Source of the DNA: Deltaproteobacteria bacterium
GTDB lineage: Bacteria > Desulfobacterota > Binatia > UBA1149 > SPBQ01
Assembly: GCA_029262375.1 (NCBI GenBank)
Contig: JAJCZM010000051.1
Span: forward strand, 62,001-126,000
Direction: 5' to 3'
DNA length: 64,000 bases
Shown here: one piece after another, positions 1-10,169 of the stretch
Position numbering within the stretch: the first letter of the stretch is position 1
Layout: each line of letters starts with the position of its first letter
The notes under the pieces: model-generated
Database searches by the model: none
Told to the model about the DNA's origin: nothing
What the model saw: only the letters and a program-made list of their open reading frames with translations
Program-made: the position numbers and the translations under genes

Positions 1-1
1 T

Positions 2-466
2 ACGTATGAGGGGCTTATCGCCTCGTACATCAACGGCACATCGACACGCGGGCTATTCCAAACCAGTGATGGCAGGAAGATCAGGTACTTCGACGGCAGT
101 GGTCAGCCGGTGCTCACCAGCAACGGGTCGGGCAGTAGTAGCCAAAACATGCCTGCCATTCTGCCTGACGGCACGTCCGTCAACGGGCCGAACATTCGCC
201 GCTTGGGGATCGAGCAAGCCGAAGCCTGGGCGAATACGATCCGCGATGAAGGCTACACGATCTATGTCGTCGCACTCGGCAATCCCGCCGCAACGATAGA
301 GGGAGACACCCCCGATCTGGAGTTCCTCAAGCGCGTGGCCAATGAGAAGGGCGTGGTCGACAAAGATCAGCCGAGGGGCGCAATGCTATTCGCTCCGACG
401 GTGGCCCAACTCGACGATGCATTCTCAGCCGTTGCCGACCGAATATTGACCCGCCTCACCCAGTAA
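2..466 (+). CDS. vWA-domain protein, TadG-like (5' truncated by window edge)
   Basis: This is the last 154 codons of a gene that enters from the left edge; the stop is TAA at 464. The fragment shows a strand 'YTIYVVALGNP' about 70 residues from the end, then 'LEFLKRVANEKG' and a closing amphipathic helix 'DDAFSAVADRILTRL'. That order of a late beta strand, a helix with a 'fall-back' segment and a last helix is what the end of von Willebrand factor A domains looks like in TadG-type pilus-assembly proteins. The metal-binding DxSxS motif would lie upstream, outside the window, so the assignment rests only on the C-terminal pattern. The next gene (lgt-like) converges on it with a 46-bp gap. Any other vWA protein is a possible alternative. 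Confidence 0.5.
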   Translation, partial: TYEGLIASYINGTSTRGLFQTSDGRKIRYFDGSGQPVLTSNGSGSSSQNMPAILPDGTSVNGPNIRRLGIEQAEAWANTIRDEGYTIYVVALGNPAATIEGDTPDLEFLKRVANEKGVVDKDQPRGAMLFAPTVAQLDDAFSAVADRILTRLTQ

Positions 467-512
467 TGGAGCCGGAGCTCCTCGACGACGCCGAGCCGTT
501 CGACCGCGCGGA

Positions 513-1328
513 CTAGCGCGATTTCTTCCGCTTGCGCGAAACTGGCGGCGCATCGTTGACCACGCCCGCCATGTCAGCGGCCTTGCGCCGCTCGAAGAAC
601 AGGTACAGGCACACCGGCAACAACGGCAGCATCACCAACTGCGCCGGTGTCAGACCGACGTACGTCACATCTGCTGCGCGCAGGAAGTCGAGTGGGAATC
701 GAAACGGCACATACGCGATCAAGAACACCAATATATACCAGCCGGTGAATCGCGGCTTGCGGCGCGCCCAATAGAAACATGCCGTGATGGCCGCCGCCCA
801 TAGCACTTCGTAGAAGCCAAGATTGTGCCGCGCGCCGGCGGCCAACTCGCTATTGCCCGGGAAGTCCATTCCCAAGAAGAACTCCGTCAGCGCCCCGGGA
901 TGATCGAAGGCCAGCGTGCAGCCGATGCGGCCGAAGATCCAAGCAGGTGCGAAACCGAACGCCATCGCATCGAGAGTCGGCCAAACGGCGACCTTGGCTC
1001 TACGCATGTAGAACAGGCCCCCGGCAATCCCACCGAGGAATCCACCGAACGAACTCATCTGTTCCCAAAAACGCAGAAGCCGCATCGGGTCTTCGGCGAT
1101 CTTGTGCGGCGAGTAGGCCGTCACCTCGACAAGGTGTGCTCCGAGAAACCCGGCAACGACCGCCCAGGTGATCGTATCGAAGAAGACTTTGGGATCGAGT
1201 TGCCAGCGCGCGGCCTGCCGCGTGGAAAGCCACACCCCCACCATGAGCGCCGTCCCCACCATGAGACCGAACGGCTGTAGCGTCAGAGGCCCAATATCGA
1301 AAGCCTGAAGGGTAGGGTCGGGGAGCAT
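513..1328 (-). CDS. Lgt-like integral membrane protein (divergent prolipoprotein diacylglyceryl transferase family)
   Basis: The 271-residue product has about seven hydrophobic segments and the family core 'GRIGC' in the middle. Lgt moves diacylglycerol from phosphatidylglycerol to the lipobox cysteine of prolipoproteins in the inner membrane. Length and topology fit Lgt (260-290 residues). However, the usual 'HGG' histidine is replaced here ('SSFGGFLGG'), and the usual Asn after GRxG is Cys, with 'FDHPG' following where most Lgt proteins have the N-x-E signature. Arg in GRIG and a late 'PLDFLRA' arginine are kept. The C-terminus is a very basic tail ('SRKRKKSR'). It is transcribed away from the cysteine-rich protein gene, with a shared intergenic region of 290 bp in which I see no other feature. 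It may be a divergent Lgt or a paralogue with another lipid substrate. Confidence 0.7.
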   Translation of the reverse strand: MLPDPTLQAFDIGPLTLQPFGLMVGTALMVGVWLSTRQAARWQLDPKVFFDTITWAVVAGFLGAHLVEVTAYSPHKIAEDPMRLLRFWEQMSSFGGFLGGIAGGLFYMRRAKVAVWPTLDAMAFGFAPAWIFGRIGCTLAFDHPGALTEFFLGMDFPGNSELAAGARHNLGFYEVLWAAAITACFYWARRKPRFTGWYILVFLIAYVPFRFPLDFLRAADVTYVGLTPAQLVMLPLLPVCLYLFFERRKAADMAGVVNDAPPVSRKRKKSR

Positions 1329-1618
1329 CAGTTCGTGAACCGTCTACGCGAAAGCCGTGTTCGGCGACAATATCGACGCGCGTGGCGTCGAATCAACCAC
1401 CGGACGCAGTGCGAATCACGAAGCGTTTCGCTCCACCTGCTCATTCGGGGACGTCCTAGGCCTGGTCGCGCCTGACCGCGGCTAATCCGGTTTGCTCGTG
1501 CTCGCTCCCGCCTGCTCACTTGTTACGCGGCGGGCTGCCTGTGATTCTAATTGTAGGATCTCGCGTGACCGCTGCCGCAGACGGGCACTTCGCGTTCGCG
1601 CCGAGGTCCGCCGAAGCC

Positions 1619-4600
1619 ATGCTCAGTTCGAGGCAGATCGTTCAATGTATAGCGTGTACCGCGCGTACTTCGCGCACCGTGCGGCGTGCGCTGATTGCGG
1701 TGACTGTGGGCATGGCTCTCTTTTCAGCCGCCCCACAGTCTGCGCAGGCTGCCCTCCGCGACTGCGCACAGCCAATCAGCATGGGCGCCTTGCCAACCGC
1801 AAGCGATTCACTGTTCATCCTGCAAGCCGCAATCGGTATCCGCGAGTGCGAGCCGTGCGTCTGCGATGTGGATGGCAGCACCGCGGTTACAGCCACCGAC
1901 GCGCTGGCAGCGTTGCGAATCGCCGTCGGTATCGCCGGCACTCTCGACTGCCCGCTGTCGTGCTCGTCGGGCTGCGGTGACGGCGTCGTTGAAGACGACG
2001 AAGAGTGCGACGACGGCAACGGTGACGACGGCGACGATTGCACGACCGCTTGTGTCGCCGCCCGCTGCGGTGACGCCATCGTCAACGCCAGACGTGAGGA
2101 GTGCGACGACGGCGCCGAGTCGGCGGCGTGCGATCACAACTGCACGCTGGCTCGCTGCGGCGACGGTACGGTGAACCCGACGCTCGGCGAGCAATGCGAC
2201 GAGCGCGGCGAAGCGCCGACCTGCGACACCGACTGTACGCTCGCCGAGTGCGGAGACGGCACGCTCAACGCCTCGGCGGACGAACAGTGCGACGACGGAA
2301 ACCTGGTCGATGGCGACGGCTGTGACTCCAACTGCAGCGACACCCGATGCGGTAACGGCGTCACGAGCGGAAGCGAGCAGTGCGACGACGCCGGTGTGTC
2401 GGCCGACTGCGATACCGACTGCACCTTTGCGATCTGTGGCGACGGGAAACGCAACCGCACCGCCGGCGAAGACTGCGACGACGGCGCCGATTCACTCGAA
2501 TGCGACGCTGACTGCACGTTTGTGGCGTGTGGTGACGGATTTGCCAATGGCGCGGCCGGAGAACAGTGCGACGATGGCAACGCGCTCGACGGCGACGGCT
2601 GTGACTCCGACTGCAGCATTACGGCCTGCGGCAACGGTATCGTCACCACCGGAGAGTTCTGCGACGACGGCGGCGCGAGCACCGACTGCGACGCCAACTG
2701 CACGGCCGCCGTCTGCGGAGACCAGACGCTAAACACGGTCGCAGGCGAGCAGTGCGACGACGGAAACTTCATCGATGCGGACGGCTGCGATTCGAACTGC
2801 CGCAGTACAGGCTGTCCCAATGGCATCGCGACCGCTGGGGAGCAGTGCGACGAGGGTCCGCTATCTGCCGCATGTGACAACGACTGCACATCGGTGCTTT
2901 GCGGCGACGCGCTCACCAATACCGCGGCCGGTGAACAGTGCGACGACGGCAACGCCGTCAACGGAGACGGCTGCGACTCCGATTGCACGTCAACCGCCTG
3001 CGGGAACGGCATCATCACCACCGGCGAGCTATGCGACGACGCCGGCGAGAGCGCGACCTGCGACGCCGACTGCACGGGCGTGCTCTGCGGGGATGGGATC
3101 GCCAATACGACCGGCGGCGAGCAGTGCGACGACGGCGGAATCTCGCCAAGTTGCGACGCCGACTGCACACTCGCGCTCTGCGGTGACGGAACCCTGAACA
3201 CGCAAGCAGGCGAATTCTGCGACGACGGCAACGACGTGTCGGGCGACGGCTGCGATGCAAATTGCACCGCTAGCGCCTGCGGCAATGGTGTCACTACCGC
3301 AACGGAGCAGTGCGACGGGGCAGGCGAGACGGCGCTGTGCAACGCCGACTGCACACTCGCTATTTGTGGCGACGCCGTGCGCAACGCGAGCGCCGACGAG
3401 AGTTGCGACGACGGTAACATCACCGACGGCGACGGCTGCGATAGCGACTGTAGCGTCACCGGCTGTGGCAACGGCATCGTCACATCGGGCGAGGCATGTG
3501 ACGACTCGGGAGAGTCCGCCGCTTGCAACAGCGACTGCACGCTCAGCGCCTGCGGCGACGGCACCCGCAATACGCAGGCCGACGAAGCCTGCGACGACGG
3601 GGGAGAATCCGCCGACTGCAATAACGACTGTAGCTCCGCGCGCTGTGGCGACTCCATCGTCAATAGCAGCTCCGGCGAAATCTGCGACGATGGCGCCGCC
3701 ACGGCGAACTGCGACATCGACTGCTCTGCGCCGCTGTGCGGTGACGGCCTGACCAACATCGCAGCCGGCGAGCAATGTGACGACGGTGACGGCGGTGTCG
3801 CGACGGACGCCTGCAACGCAGACTGCACATTGGCGCGCTGCGGCGACAGCATCGTCAACAGCGCTGCCGGCGAGATCTGTGACGACGGCAACGTGACCGA
3901 CGACGACGGCTGCGACTCCAACTGCACGCCGACGGGCTGCGGCAACGGCGTCGTCACCGCCACCGAATCCTGCGACGACGCCGGCGACTCAGCCGCCTGC
4001 AATGCAGACTGCACACCGGTGCGCTGCGGCGACTCGATCGTCAACGCGAGCGCCGGCGAAGAGTGCGACGACGGCAACATCATCAACGCCGACGGTTGCG
4101 ACGCGAACTGCCGCCCAACCGGCTGCGGCAACGGCTTGAGGACCGGCCTGGAGCTGTGTGACACGGGCGGCGAATCGGCCACCTGCGACGCAGATTGCAC
4201 ACCGGTGGAGTGCGGCGACGGCATCACGAATGGCGCGGCCCTGGAAGACTGCGAAGACGGAAACCTGATCGACAACGACGGCTGCGATTCCAACTGTCGT
4301 ACGACCGGGTGCGGCAACGGCCACACAACGCTGGGCGAGCAATGTGACGACGGCGGCCCCTCGCAGTTCTGCGACGCCGACTGCACGGTACGCGTATGCG
4401 GCGACGGCACGGTCACGGCTGAGGGCGGGGAAACCTGCGATCACGGTCGAGAGACCGGCGAGTGTGACATCGACTGCACCGAAGCCCTTTGCGGCGACGG
4501 ACACGCCAACTCGGCAGCCGATGAATCCTGCGACGACAACGGTGAATCCCCGACCTGTGACGTCGACTGTACCGCGGCAGTCTGTGGCGACGGCACGACG

Positions 4601-6244
4601 AACCCTTCGGCCGGCGAAGACTGCGACGACGTCGACGAGTCACCCAGCTGCGACATCGACTGCAGCGACGCGCTCTGCGGCGATGGACTGCGCAACGTAC
4701 GAGCCGGCGAGAGCTGCGACGATGGTGCGGTCGAGTTCGGGGAAGGCTGCGACCCCGACTGTGCGCCGTCACTTCTATGCGGCAACGGCCTGCGTGACTC
4801 GCTCGAGGAATGCGACGACGGCAATACCACCGCCGGCGACGGCTGCGACGAGCAATGCATCCGTGAGAATTGCGCACGCATCGACGATCTTGTCGTCTGT
4901 CTCTCGTGCCCCCAGGGCATGCAGCCCGACGCATCGCACACATTCTGTGAATGCGCTCCGGGTTATGCCCCGACGGAATCAGGCTGTAGCGACATCGACG
5001 AATGTGCAACCGGGGCACACGAGTGCGTGCAATCACTGCGCTGCATCAACACCCGCGGAAACTATGCGTGTGCGATTGACTGCACACAGGCCGGATTCGA
5101 AGACGCTCTGGCCTCGTGCGGCGCGCCGAGCGGTGTGATCGCATTCGACTGTTCAGACACGACCATCGCGATCGTCAATCTTCCGGGTAGTGACGCCCGC
5201 CGCATCGCCTGTCCCGGCCTCGTGATCGACGGCCTCGGCCGGAACATCGCGTTCGAGCTGGCTCCTAGATGTTTCGAAACACCGCTGCCGGCGGGTGACT
5301 GCCAAGGCGCGCCCAATCCCGATGGCAGCTGCGACTGCCCCGACGTAGATGATGGAGCCGGCTTTCTCACCTTACTCGCCGATGACATGACGGTGCGCGA
5401 TCTCTCCGTGTCGGGCTTCTTCGAAGGGATCACGGCCGCTGCCAGCAATGCGACGGTCAGCGATCTCACTTTCAACCGACACTGCGACGATGCTTTCGGT
5501 AATGTGGGCGACGGCAGCGGGAATCGATTCGAGCGTATCGTCGTGCGTGATGGTTGCGACAAGTGCACACAGAACTCCGGCAGCCTCGCACAAACCGACG
5601 ACGACCCTCGCATGCGTGGCCACTTCACCGCGGAATTTCGCGACATCGACTTCCTGTCGTGTAGCCAGCCAATTCGTATCACCGGTGGCGGCCGCTATCT
5701 GGTGGACCGCACTAGCATGCTCGACGAGGGGAAACCCGGATTCGACTGCCAGGGCCCACGCTTCAGCACGCCGCAGGACGACCCACTCATCGTCCACGTG
5801 AAAAACTCAACGCTACGCGGCTGCCGTCGGGGCATGCGCTTCACTGGATACGCGAAAGGTTTGGTCTCCGATACGGAGATCACCGACTGCACGCTGCGCG
5901 GACTGCTCGTCGCGGGCAACGCCCGCGTGCGCGCTTGGCGTAACCGGATCGTCGAGAACGGCGGCGACATCAGCTCCGAGCCGGGTCTTGGCGGCGTCGC
6001 GGTAACCGACGATGCAATCGTAGATCTCGGCGGGGGTGCCATCGCGATCGACGGAACCACTGAACCGAGCCTCGGAGAGAATGCCTTGTGCGCGAACCTC
6101 GCCTTCACGCGCGGCCCGCGCGATCTCGACAATCTCACCGACGACGTTTCGTACGCGGAGCGCAACTACTGGTGCAGCCTGGAGCCCACTGCTCTCATCG
6201 AAGGGCCGAGCGAGTTCCTTCCGTTCCTCGTCGAAGCGCCCTGA
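1619..6244 (+). CDS. Secreted cysteine-rich repeat protein (DUF4215 x31, dockerin-like, EGF, beta-helix)
   Basis: The product has about 1541 residues. I chose ATG 1619 because it begins a good signal peptide: basic 'TSRTVRRALIAVTVGMA' and cleavage after 'SAQA'. A TTG at 1520 in the same frame would add 33 residues without a purpose. Domains in order: signal peptide; a dockerin-like pair around 'LFILQAAIGI' and 'DVDGSTAVTATDALAALRI'; 31 Myxococcus-type cysteine-rich repeats (DUF4215, nt 1972-4869); one calcium-binding EGF-like module ('DIDECATGAHEC'); then about 380 residues that look like a right-handed parallel beta-helix ('VIDGLGRNIAFEL', 'VRDLSVSGFFEGITA'). It is probably a large extracellular or surface protein stiffened by disulfides and acidic Asp-Asp-Gly loops that may bind calcium. 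Its function is unknown. No secretion partner is adjacent; the following crotonase gene starts 43 bp later. Confidence 0.85.
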   Translation: MLSSRQIVQCIACTARTSRTVRRALIAVTVGMALFSAAPQSAQAALRDCAQPISMGALPTASDSLFILQAAIGIRECEPCVCDVDGSTAVTATDALAALRIAVGIAGTLDCPLSCSSGCGDGVVEDDEECDDGNGDDGDDCTTACVAARCGDAIVNARREECDDGAESAACDHNCTLARCGDGTVNPTLGEQCDERGEAPTCDTDCTLAECGDGTLNASADEQCDDGNLVDGDGCDSNCSDTRCGNGVTSGSEQCDDAGVSADCDTDCTFAICGDGKRNRTAGEDCDDGADSLECDADCTFVACGDGFANGAAGEQCDDGNALDGDGCDSDCSITACGNGIVTTGEFCDDGGASTDCDANCTAAVCGDQTLNTVAGEQCDDGNFIDADGCDSNCRSTGCPNGIATAGEQCDEGPLSAACDNDCTSVLCGDALTNTAAGEQCDDGNAVNGDGCDSDCTSTACGNGIITTGELCDDAGESATCDADCTGVLCGDGIANTTGGEQCDDGGISPSCDADCTLALCGDGTLNTQAGEFCDDGNDVSGDGCDANCTASACGNGVTTATEQCDGAGETALCNADCTLAICGDAVRNASADESCDDGNITDGDGCDSDCSVTGCGNGIVTSGEACDDSGESAACNSDCTLSACGDGTRNTQADEACDDGGESADCNNDCSSARCGDSIVNSSSGEICDDGAATANCDIDCSAPLCGDGLTNIAAGEQCDDGDGGVATDACNADCTLARCGDSIVNSAAGEICDDGNVTDDDGCDSNCTPTGCGNGVVTATESCDDAGDSAACNADCTPVRCGDSIVNASAGEECDDGNIINADGCDANCRPTGCGNGLRTGLELCDTGGESATCDADCTPVECGDGITNGAALEDCEDGNLIDNDGCDSNCRTTGCGNGHTTLGEQCDDGGPSQFCDADCTVRVCGDGTVTAEGGETCDHGRETGECDIDCTEALCGDGHANSAADESCDDNGESPTCDVDCTAAVCGDGTTNPSAGEDCDDVDESPSCDIDCSDALCGDGLRNVRAGESCDDGAVEFGEGCDPDCAPSLLCGNGLRDSLEECDDGNTTAGDGCDEQCIRENCARIDDLVVCLSCPQGMQPDASHTFCECAPGYAPTESGCSDIDECATGAHECVQSLRCINTRGNYACAIDCTQAGFEDALASCGAPSGVIAFDCSDTTIAIVNLPGSDARRIACPGLVIDGLGRNIAFELAPRCFETPLPAGDCQGAPNPDGSCDCPDVDDGAGFLTLLADDMTVRDLSVSGFFEGITAAASNATVSDLTFNRHCDDAFGNVGDGSGNRFERIVVRDGCDKCTQNSGSLAQTDDDPRMRGHFTAEFRDIDFLSCSQPIRITGGGRYLVDRTSMLDEGKPGFDCQGPRFSTPQDDPLIVHVKNSTLRGCRRGMRFTGYAKGLVSDTEITDCTLRGLLVAGNARVRAWRNRIVENGGDISSEPGLGGVAVTDDAIVDLGGGAIAIDGTTEPSLGENALCANLAFTRGPRDLDNLTDDVSYAERNYWCSLEPTALIEGPSEFLPFLVEAP
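1972..4869 (+). repeat. 31 tandem cysteine-rich repeats (coding)
   Basis: I counted 31 consecutive units beginning with 'CGDG' or 'CGNG' and containing 'EQCDDGN' or similar, each 28 to 34 residues. Two forms occur: a long one with 'DGDGCDSNC' and a short one with 'SxxCDxDC'. Long units are usually followed by a short 'CGNG' unit (at least nine such pairs), so the array has a two-unit higher-order period, broken by runs of short units near the middle and the end. Copies differ at many positions in DNA, so this is an old, diverged array rather than a recent expansion. The skewed codon use opens long meaningless reading frames on the other strand. Confidence 0.9.
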
Positions 6245-6287
6245 CACGATTGTTGAATTTGCGAGACGGCGATGCCAGGAAATCGGC

Positions 6288-7079
6288 ATGGATCTCGATC
6301 AATACAAGACGCTCGACCTGCGCCGCGATGGCCGCATTCTAACGATCACGATCAACAACGGCCCAATGAACGCCGTCGATGACGACCTACATCGTGAGTT
6401 CGCTCGTGTGTTCGTCGAAGCGCAGGACGATGTCGACAGCGACCTCATCATTCTCACCGGCGAGGGTCGTGCGTTCTGCGCGGGTGGAGACATGGAGTGG
6501 TTCCAGCAGATGATCGATGAGCCCACGAGATTCCGCAGCATCGTCCCCGACGCGAAGCGCATCATCTCGACATTGCTCGAATTGGAAAAGCCGATCATCT
6601 GCCGGTTGAACGGGGCGGCAGCCGGCTTGGGCGCGTCGATCGCGTTGATGTGCGACATAATCGTCGCCGACCAGAACGCCCTCATCGGAGATCCTCACGT
6701 CAAGGTCGGCTTGGTGGCCGGCGACGGCGGCGCTGTCATCTGGCCGCAGTTGATCGGCTACGCCCGCGCCAAGGAGTTCCTTCTCACCGGCGACATGCTC
6801 AAAGCGAGCGAGGCCGTGACCATGGGACTGATCAACCACGCGGTGCCGACCGAGGAACTTGACGCGAAAGTCGCAGACATCGCCGGTCGCATCCTCGCGA
6901 ATCCACGCTGGGCCGTGCGCTGGACGAAGACGGCCGTCAATCTACCACTGCGAGAAATCGCCAATCGTGTCTCGGATCCCGCGCTGGCCTACGAGATCGT
7001 TTCCAACACAACGTCGGATCGCCAGGAAGCCGTGACAGCGTTCATCGAGAAGCGAAAACCGAAATTCACCGGCGACTAG
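6288..7079 (+). CDS. Enoyl-CoA hydratase/isomerase family protein (crotonase)
   Basis: The product has 263 residues. ATG 6288 is preferred because AGGAAA lies just upstream and the protein then begins in register with the family; longer in-frame starts run back into the preceding gene. Both crotonase oxyanion-hole segments are visible: '[10 protein letters not shown]' and '[12 protein letters not shown]'. The segment '[12 protein letters not shown]' occupies the place of the catalytic glutamates, and a C-terminal '[10 protein letters not shown]' helix-tail is typical. It should hydrate or isomerise a CoA thioester in beta-oxidation-like degradation, in the cytoplasm. The stop overlaps the end of the convergent helicase gene by 4 bp. 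One of three crotonases in the window; substrate unknown. Confidence 0.88.
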   Translation: MDLDQYKTLDLRRDGRILTITINNGPMNAVDDDLHREFARVFVEAQDDVDSDLIILTGEGRAFCAGGDMEWFQQMIDEPTRFRSIVPDAKRIISTLLELEKPIICRLNGAAAGLGASIALMCDIIVADQNALIGDPHVKVGLVAGDGGAVIWPQLIGYARAKEFLLTGDMLKASEAVTMGLINHAVPTEELDAKVADIAGRILANPRWAVRWTKTAVNLPLREIANRVSDPALAYEIVSNTTSDRQEAVTAFIEKRKPKFTGD

Positions 7080-10000
7080 TCCAGCAACGCCATGATGTCG
7101 TCGCGGGTTACCTGCAAACCGCCTGCAGCGCCTCCCGAGAGCGCAGCATCGGCCAACGCGCGCTTTCGTGACTGCAGTTCCAGCACACGCTCCTCCACGG
7201 TGTCTTTCGCGACCATGCGGTAAACCATGACCGGTCGGTCCTGTCCGATGCGATGCGCGCGATCAGCGGCCTGATCTTCTACGGCAGGATTCCACCAGGG
7301 GTCCAACAGGAAGACGTGATCGGCTGCCGTCAGATTGAGCCCGGTACCACCGGCCATCAGCGAAATGATCATCACCGGCGGACCGTCGTCGGCTTGAAAG
7401 GCATCGACGACCGCACCTCGATTACGGGTGGATCCATCGAGCCGAATGAAGGGTAGGGACCGTGATCGAAGCTGCGGCTCGACCTTGTCGAGCAATCCTG
7501 TCCACTGCGAGAAAACCAGCGCCTTGTGTCCGTCGGCCACCGCGTCTTCTAGCGCCTCACACAGTGCTTCGACTTTCGACGAGGTCTCGGCGTGGCGACC
7601 GGGTAGCAATCCGCTGTGACACGCCGCCTGGCGCAGTCTGAGCAGCGCTTCGAGCGCTTTGAGCACGCCGCCGCTTTGACCGAGCTCGCGGGCCACGTCA
7701 TCGCGAGTCGCCGCACGCACGCCGTCGTAGACCGCGCGCTCGTGTTCTTCCAGTTCGCAGTAAAGAACCGCATCGGTTCGTGGTGGTAGCTCCGAGGCTA
7801 CTTCCTTCTTCAGTCGTCTCAACAGAAACGGTTTGATTCGACCCCGCAGTCTCAGCAGTGCGGACTGGTCGTCGAGCCCGATCGGTGCTTCATAACCGCG
7901 CGCGAAGTCCTTGCGGCCCCCGAGAAGACCGCGATTGGTGAAATGCATCTGACTCCACAGTTCGTCGAGCCGGTTCTCGATCGGCGTGCCGGAGAGCGAC
8001 AGCCGGAACTGCGCATTCAGATCGTACGCAACACGGGCTACTTGACTATCGGGATTCTTGATCGCCTGAGATTCATCGAGCACGACAACGTCCCATTCGG
8101 TTTCGCACATGAGTTCGGCGTCGTTGCGCAGCGTCGCGTAGGTAGTCAACGTGACGTCGGCATCGGCGTCGAGAGTTCGTCGCGGTCCGTGATACAGCGC
8201 CACGCTGAGCCCGGGCCGGAAACGTTCGAGTTCCTTCGTCCAATTGTGGATGACGCTGCGCGGGCACACGACGAGGCTGCGGCCGCGCAATACGCAGAGC
8301 GCCTGAATGGTCTTTCCCAGTCCCATGTCGTCCGCCAATACGGCGCCGAGACCGGCGTCGCGCAAACGCGCCAGCCAGGCGATACCGTCGGCCTGATAGC
8401 CGCGTAGCTCTCCGCGAAAATCCGAACAGATCTCACCGGCTATCTCGGCGGCGGGACGCGCGTGAACAACCGCGTCGGACGGCGTATCGGCAAGCAACCT
8501 TCGAAGAGAAGCCAGTTCGACCGGTTCCGGGGCTTCGAGTGCATCGCAGAGTTCGCCTAGAATCGGCAGGGCGGCTTTCGGCGTATGGCCATCATTGAGC
8601 GCGCGCGCTGCAAGCAAGTCGGCAACGAGATGGCCGTGCTCGTCGAGCCAACCAGCCGGAATTCGTGCGAAGTGTCCGTCGCTCAGAGGGACTAGACCGA
8701 TGCCGTTGCGCCAGGCCGACACGACGGCAGTGGCGTCCGCGCTCACGCCGTCGGCCTCGAATACGATGGTAAATTCGGAGTTCTCGCCGGTTTCCAATCG
8801 AACGCCGAGCACGACGTCGCCGCTGCCGGAAGAAGCGGGCGAGGACGCCGATGCCGGCCGCCCGGCATCGAACGATTCGAGATCTGACAGCAGCTTTGCG
8901 GCGTCGGCGCCCGACAGATGTACGCGACGTCCTGGAATCAAGTTCAGGCGGTCGCGAAGTCGCAGCCGCAGTTCGGTTTCGCGCGCCTCATCTCGCATCG
9001 GCACGGCCCCGCGCAGATGCACCATGCGACCGCCATCGATGCGCGCTACCGGCGGATCGTCGTAGACCATGAGCGGCAGAACATCGATGCCCTCATCGAC
9101 CAGATCAACGTTGAACTGCACCCACACGGGCACACGTCCTTGCTTCTCGGGAAGGCGTGCCGTGCGTACATCGACGGTGATGTGCTTGCTCAGCTCGGGC
9201 AGAGACGTACTGACGAGCTCCGGGATCTCATGCTTGGCGAAGACACGTCGGAACGGCAGCCGCTCCCAGGTCTGTCCGAAGCGCGCCTGCGCACCGAATG
9301 GATGCAGCGTATTGCCGCGACGCAGTATTCCGGGTGAAAAGATCTCGTTGATCGACGGGTCGGCCTCGACGACCAACTCGACACCGTCCGCGCCGGAGTC
9401 CTGAATGTACGCCTGTGGAAACAGCGGCTCTGCGGATGCCGTGACGACATCATCGCCGATTCGCAAATCGCTCACGCCGACCAACGCACGCAGCAGCGTG
9501 GTCACCCGGTCAAACGCGAGAGGGGAGCCGATGGCCCGTCCGATGAGTCGATCGATCTGTAGGTCGTCGTGGTTCGGCGCCACGATCCGCCGAGCTCCCG
9601 TGGCAAGGCCGTCGAGCGGTCGGTCGAGCAATTCTCGACCGCCGTCGGCTGTCGGAATGTAGCGACGAACGATAGTACCGCCCTTCGTACCGCCCTTCGT
9701 ACTGCCCGGCGTGCCGCCCGCGGCTCCGCCCTGCGTGGCACTCGGGGCTCCGCCCGGTGTAGAACTCGGGGCTCCGCCCTCGATGCAGCGCTCGAGCACG
9801 TAGCGAATAGAGGCGTTCTGGGAATCGCCCTCGAACAGTTCGCTCGCCGCCTCCGGCGACGCGGTCACGGCGATGACACCGGCCGCGATATGCTCGCAGG
9901 GATCGAAACGACTGCCGCAATCGCATTCCCACTCAGCGTCTTCGGGGTACAAACGAACCGTCGGTGCGACCCCGCCACCGAGTGCGCGAATACGGAACGT

Positions 10001-10135
10001 CCATTCACCTGCGTCGTGCCCCTCGCCGGCTACGAGGCCGTCACGGGCGAGTTCGACGCCTCTCGACCACAGCCCGACGAGGCAGTCGTCTTTGACCGCA
10101 TCGAATACGTCTTTCCAGTTGGGTTGATCAGCCAC
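7076..10135 (-). CDS. SWIM zinc finger and SNF2-family DEAD-like helicase
   Basis: This 1019-residue protein starts at GTG 10135. A SWIM zinc finger lies at the N-terminus (C71, C73, C80, H82: CxC-x6-CxH). A low-complexity Gly/Thr/Pro linker follows (about residues 118-155). The SNF2 ATPase occupies the C-terminal half: Walker A '[10 protein letters not shown]' (K608), motif II 'VVLDESQAI' (D687, E688), '[16 protein letters not shown]', '[16 protein letters not shown]' and motif VI '[12 protein letters not shown]'. Such bacterial HepA/SNF2 proteins act on protein-DNA complexes, often RNA polymerase or repair intermediates; the exact partner is unknown. It follows the PQQ-propeller gene on the same strand, separated by a strong hairpin (10144-10169), and its 3' end overlaps the convergent crotonase by 4 bp. 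No clear Shine-Dalgarno sits near the GTG except inside that hairpin. Confidence 0.92.
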   Translation of the reverse strand: MADQPNWKDVFDAVKDDCLVGLWSRGVELARDGLVAGEGHDAGEWTFRIRALGGGVAPTVRLYPEDAEWECDCGSRFDPCEHIAAGVIAVTASPEAASELFEGDSQNASIRYVLERCIEGGAPSSTPGGAPSATQGGAAGGTPGSTKGGTKGGTIVRRYIPTADGGRELLDRPLDGLATGARRIVAPNHDDLQIDRLIGRAIGSPLAFDRVTTLLRALVGVSDLRIGDDVVTASAEPLFPQAYIQDSGADGVELVVEADPSINEIFSPGILRRGNTLHPFGAQARFGQTWERLPFRRVFAKHEIPELVSTSLPELSKHITVDVRTARLPEKQGRVPVWVQFNVDLVDEGIDVLPLMVYDDPPVARIDGGRMVHLRGAVPMRDEARETELRLRLRDRLNLIPGRRVHLSGADAAKLLSDLESFDAGRPASASSPASSGSGDVVLGVRLETGENSEFTIVFEADGVSADATAVVSAWRNGIGLVPLSDGHFARIPAGWLDEHGHLVADLLAARALNDGHTPKAALPILGELCDALEAPEPVELASLRRLLADTPSDAVVHARPAAEIAGEICSDFRGELRGYQADGIAWLARLRDAGLGAVLADDMGLGKTIQALCVLRGRSLVVCPRSVIHNWTKELERFRPGLSVALYHGPRRTLDADADVTLTTYATLRNDAELMCETEWDVVVLDESQAIKNPDSQVARVAYDLNAQFRLSLSGTPIENRLDELWSQMHFTNRGLLGGRKDFARGYEAPIGLDDQSALLRLRGRIKPFLLRRLKKEVASELPPRTDAVLYCELEEHERAVYDGVRAATRDDVARELGQSGGVLKALEALLRLRQAACHSGLLPGRHAETSSKVEALCEALEDAVADGHKALVFSQWTGLLDKVEPQLRSRSLPFIRLDGSTRNRGAVVDAFQADDGPPVMIISLMAGGTGLNLTAADHVFLLDPWWNPAVEDQAADRAHRIGQDRPVMVYRMVAKDTVEERVLELQSRKRALADAALSGGAAGGLQVTRDDIMALLD

Positions 10136-10143
10136 GACGCTAC

Positions 10144-10169
10144 AACGCGCCTCCGTTCGGAGGCGCGTT
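10144..10169 (-). terminator. Perfect 12-bp inverted repeat between propeller gene and helicase gene
   Basis: The two arms, 10144-10155 and 10158-10169, are perfectly complementary, giving an 11-12 bp GC-rich stem with a 2-4 nt turn. On the minus strand it lies 65 nt after the stop of the propeller gene and only 8 nt before the helicase GTG. It has no U-tract, so it may be a weak terminator or attenuator. The only GGAGG upstream of the helicase start is within the 3' arm, so the hairpin could also hide the ribosome binding site. Confidence 0.55.

Noticed and set aside
1328-1519. A 63-codon minus-strand frame upstream of the Lgt-like gene
   Set aside because: It is extremely Arg-rich, without family likeness or ribosome binding site; it is more likely the intergenic control region.
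2134-4416. A 760-codon open frame on the minus strand opposite the cysteine-rich gene
   Set aside because: It is a shadow of the repeated GAC/TGC-rich codons. The translation is a monotonous Ser/Gln/Pro repeat that mirrors the plus-strand repeats, with no start signal.
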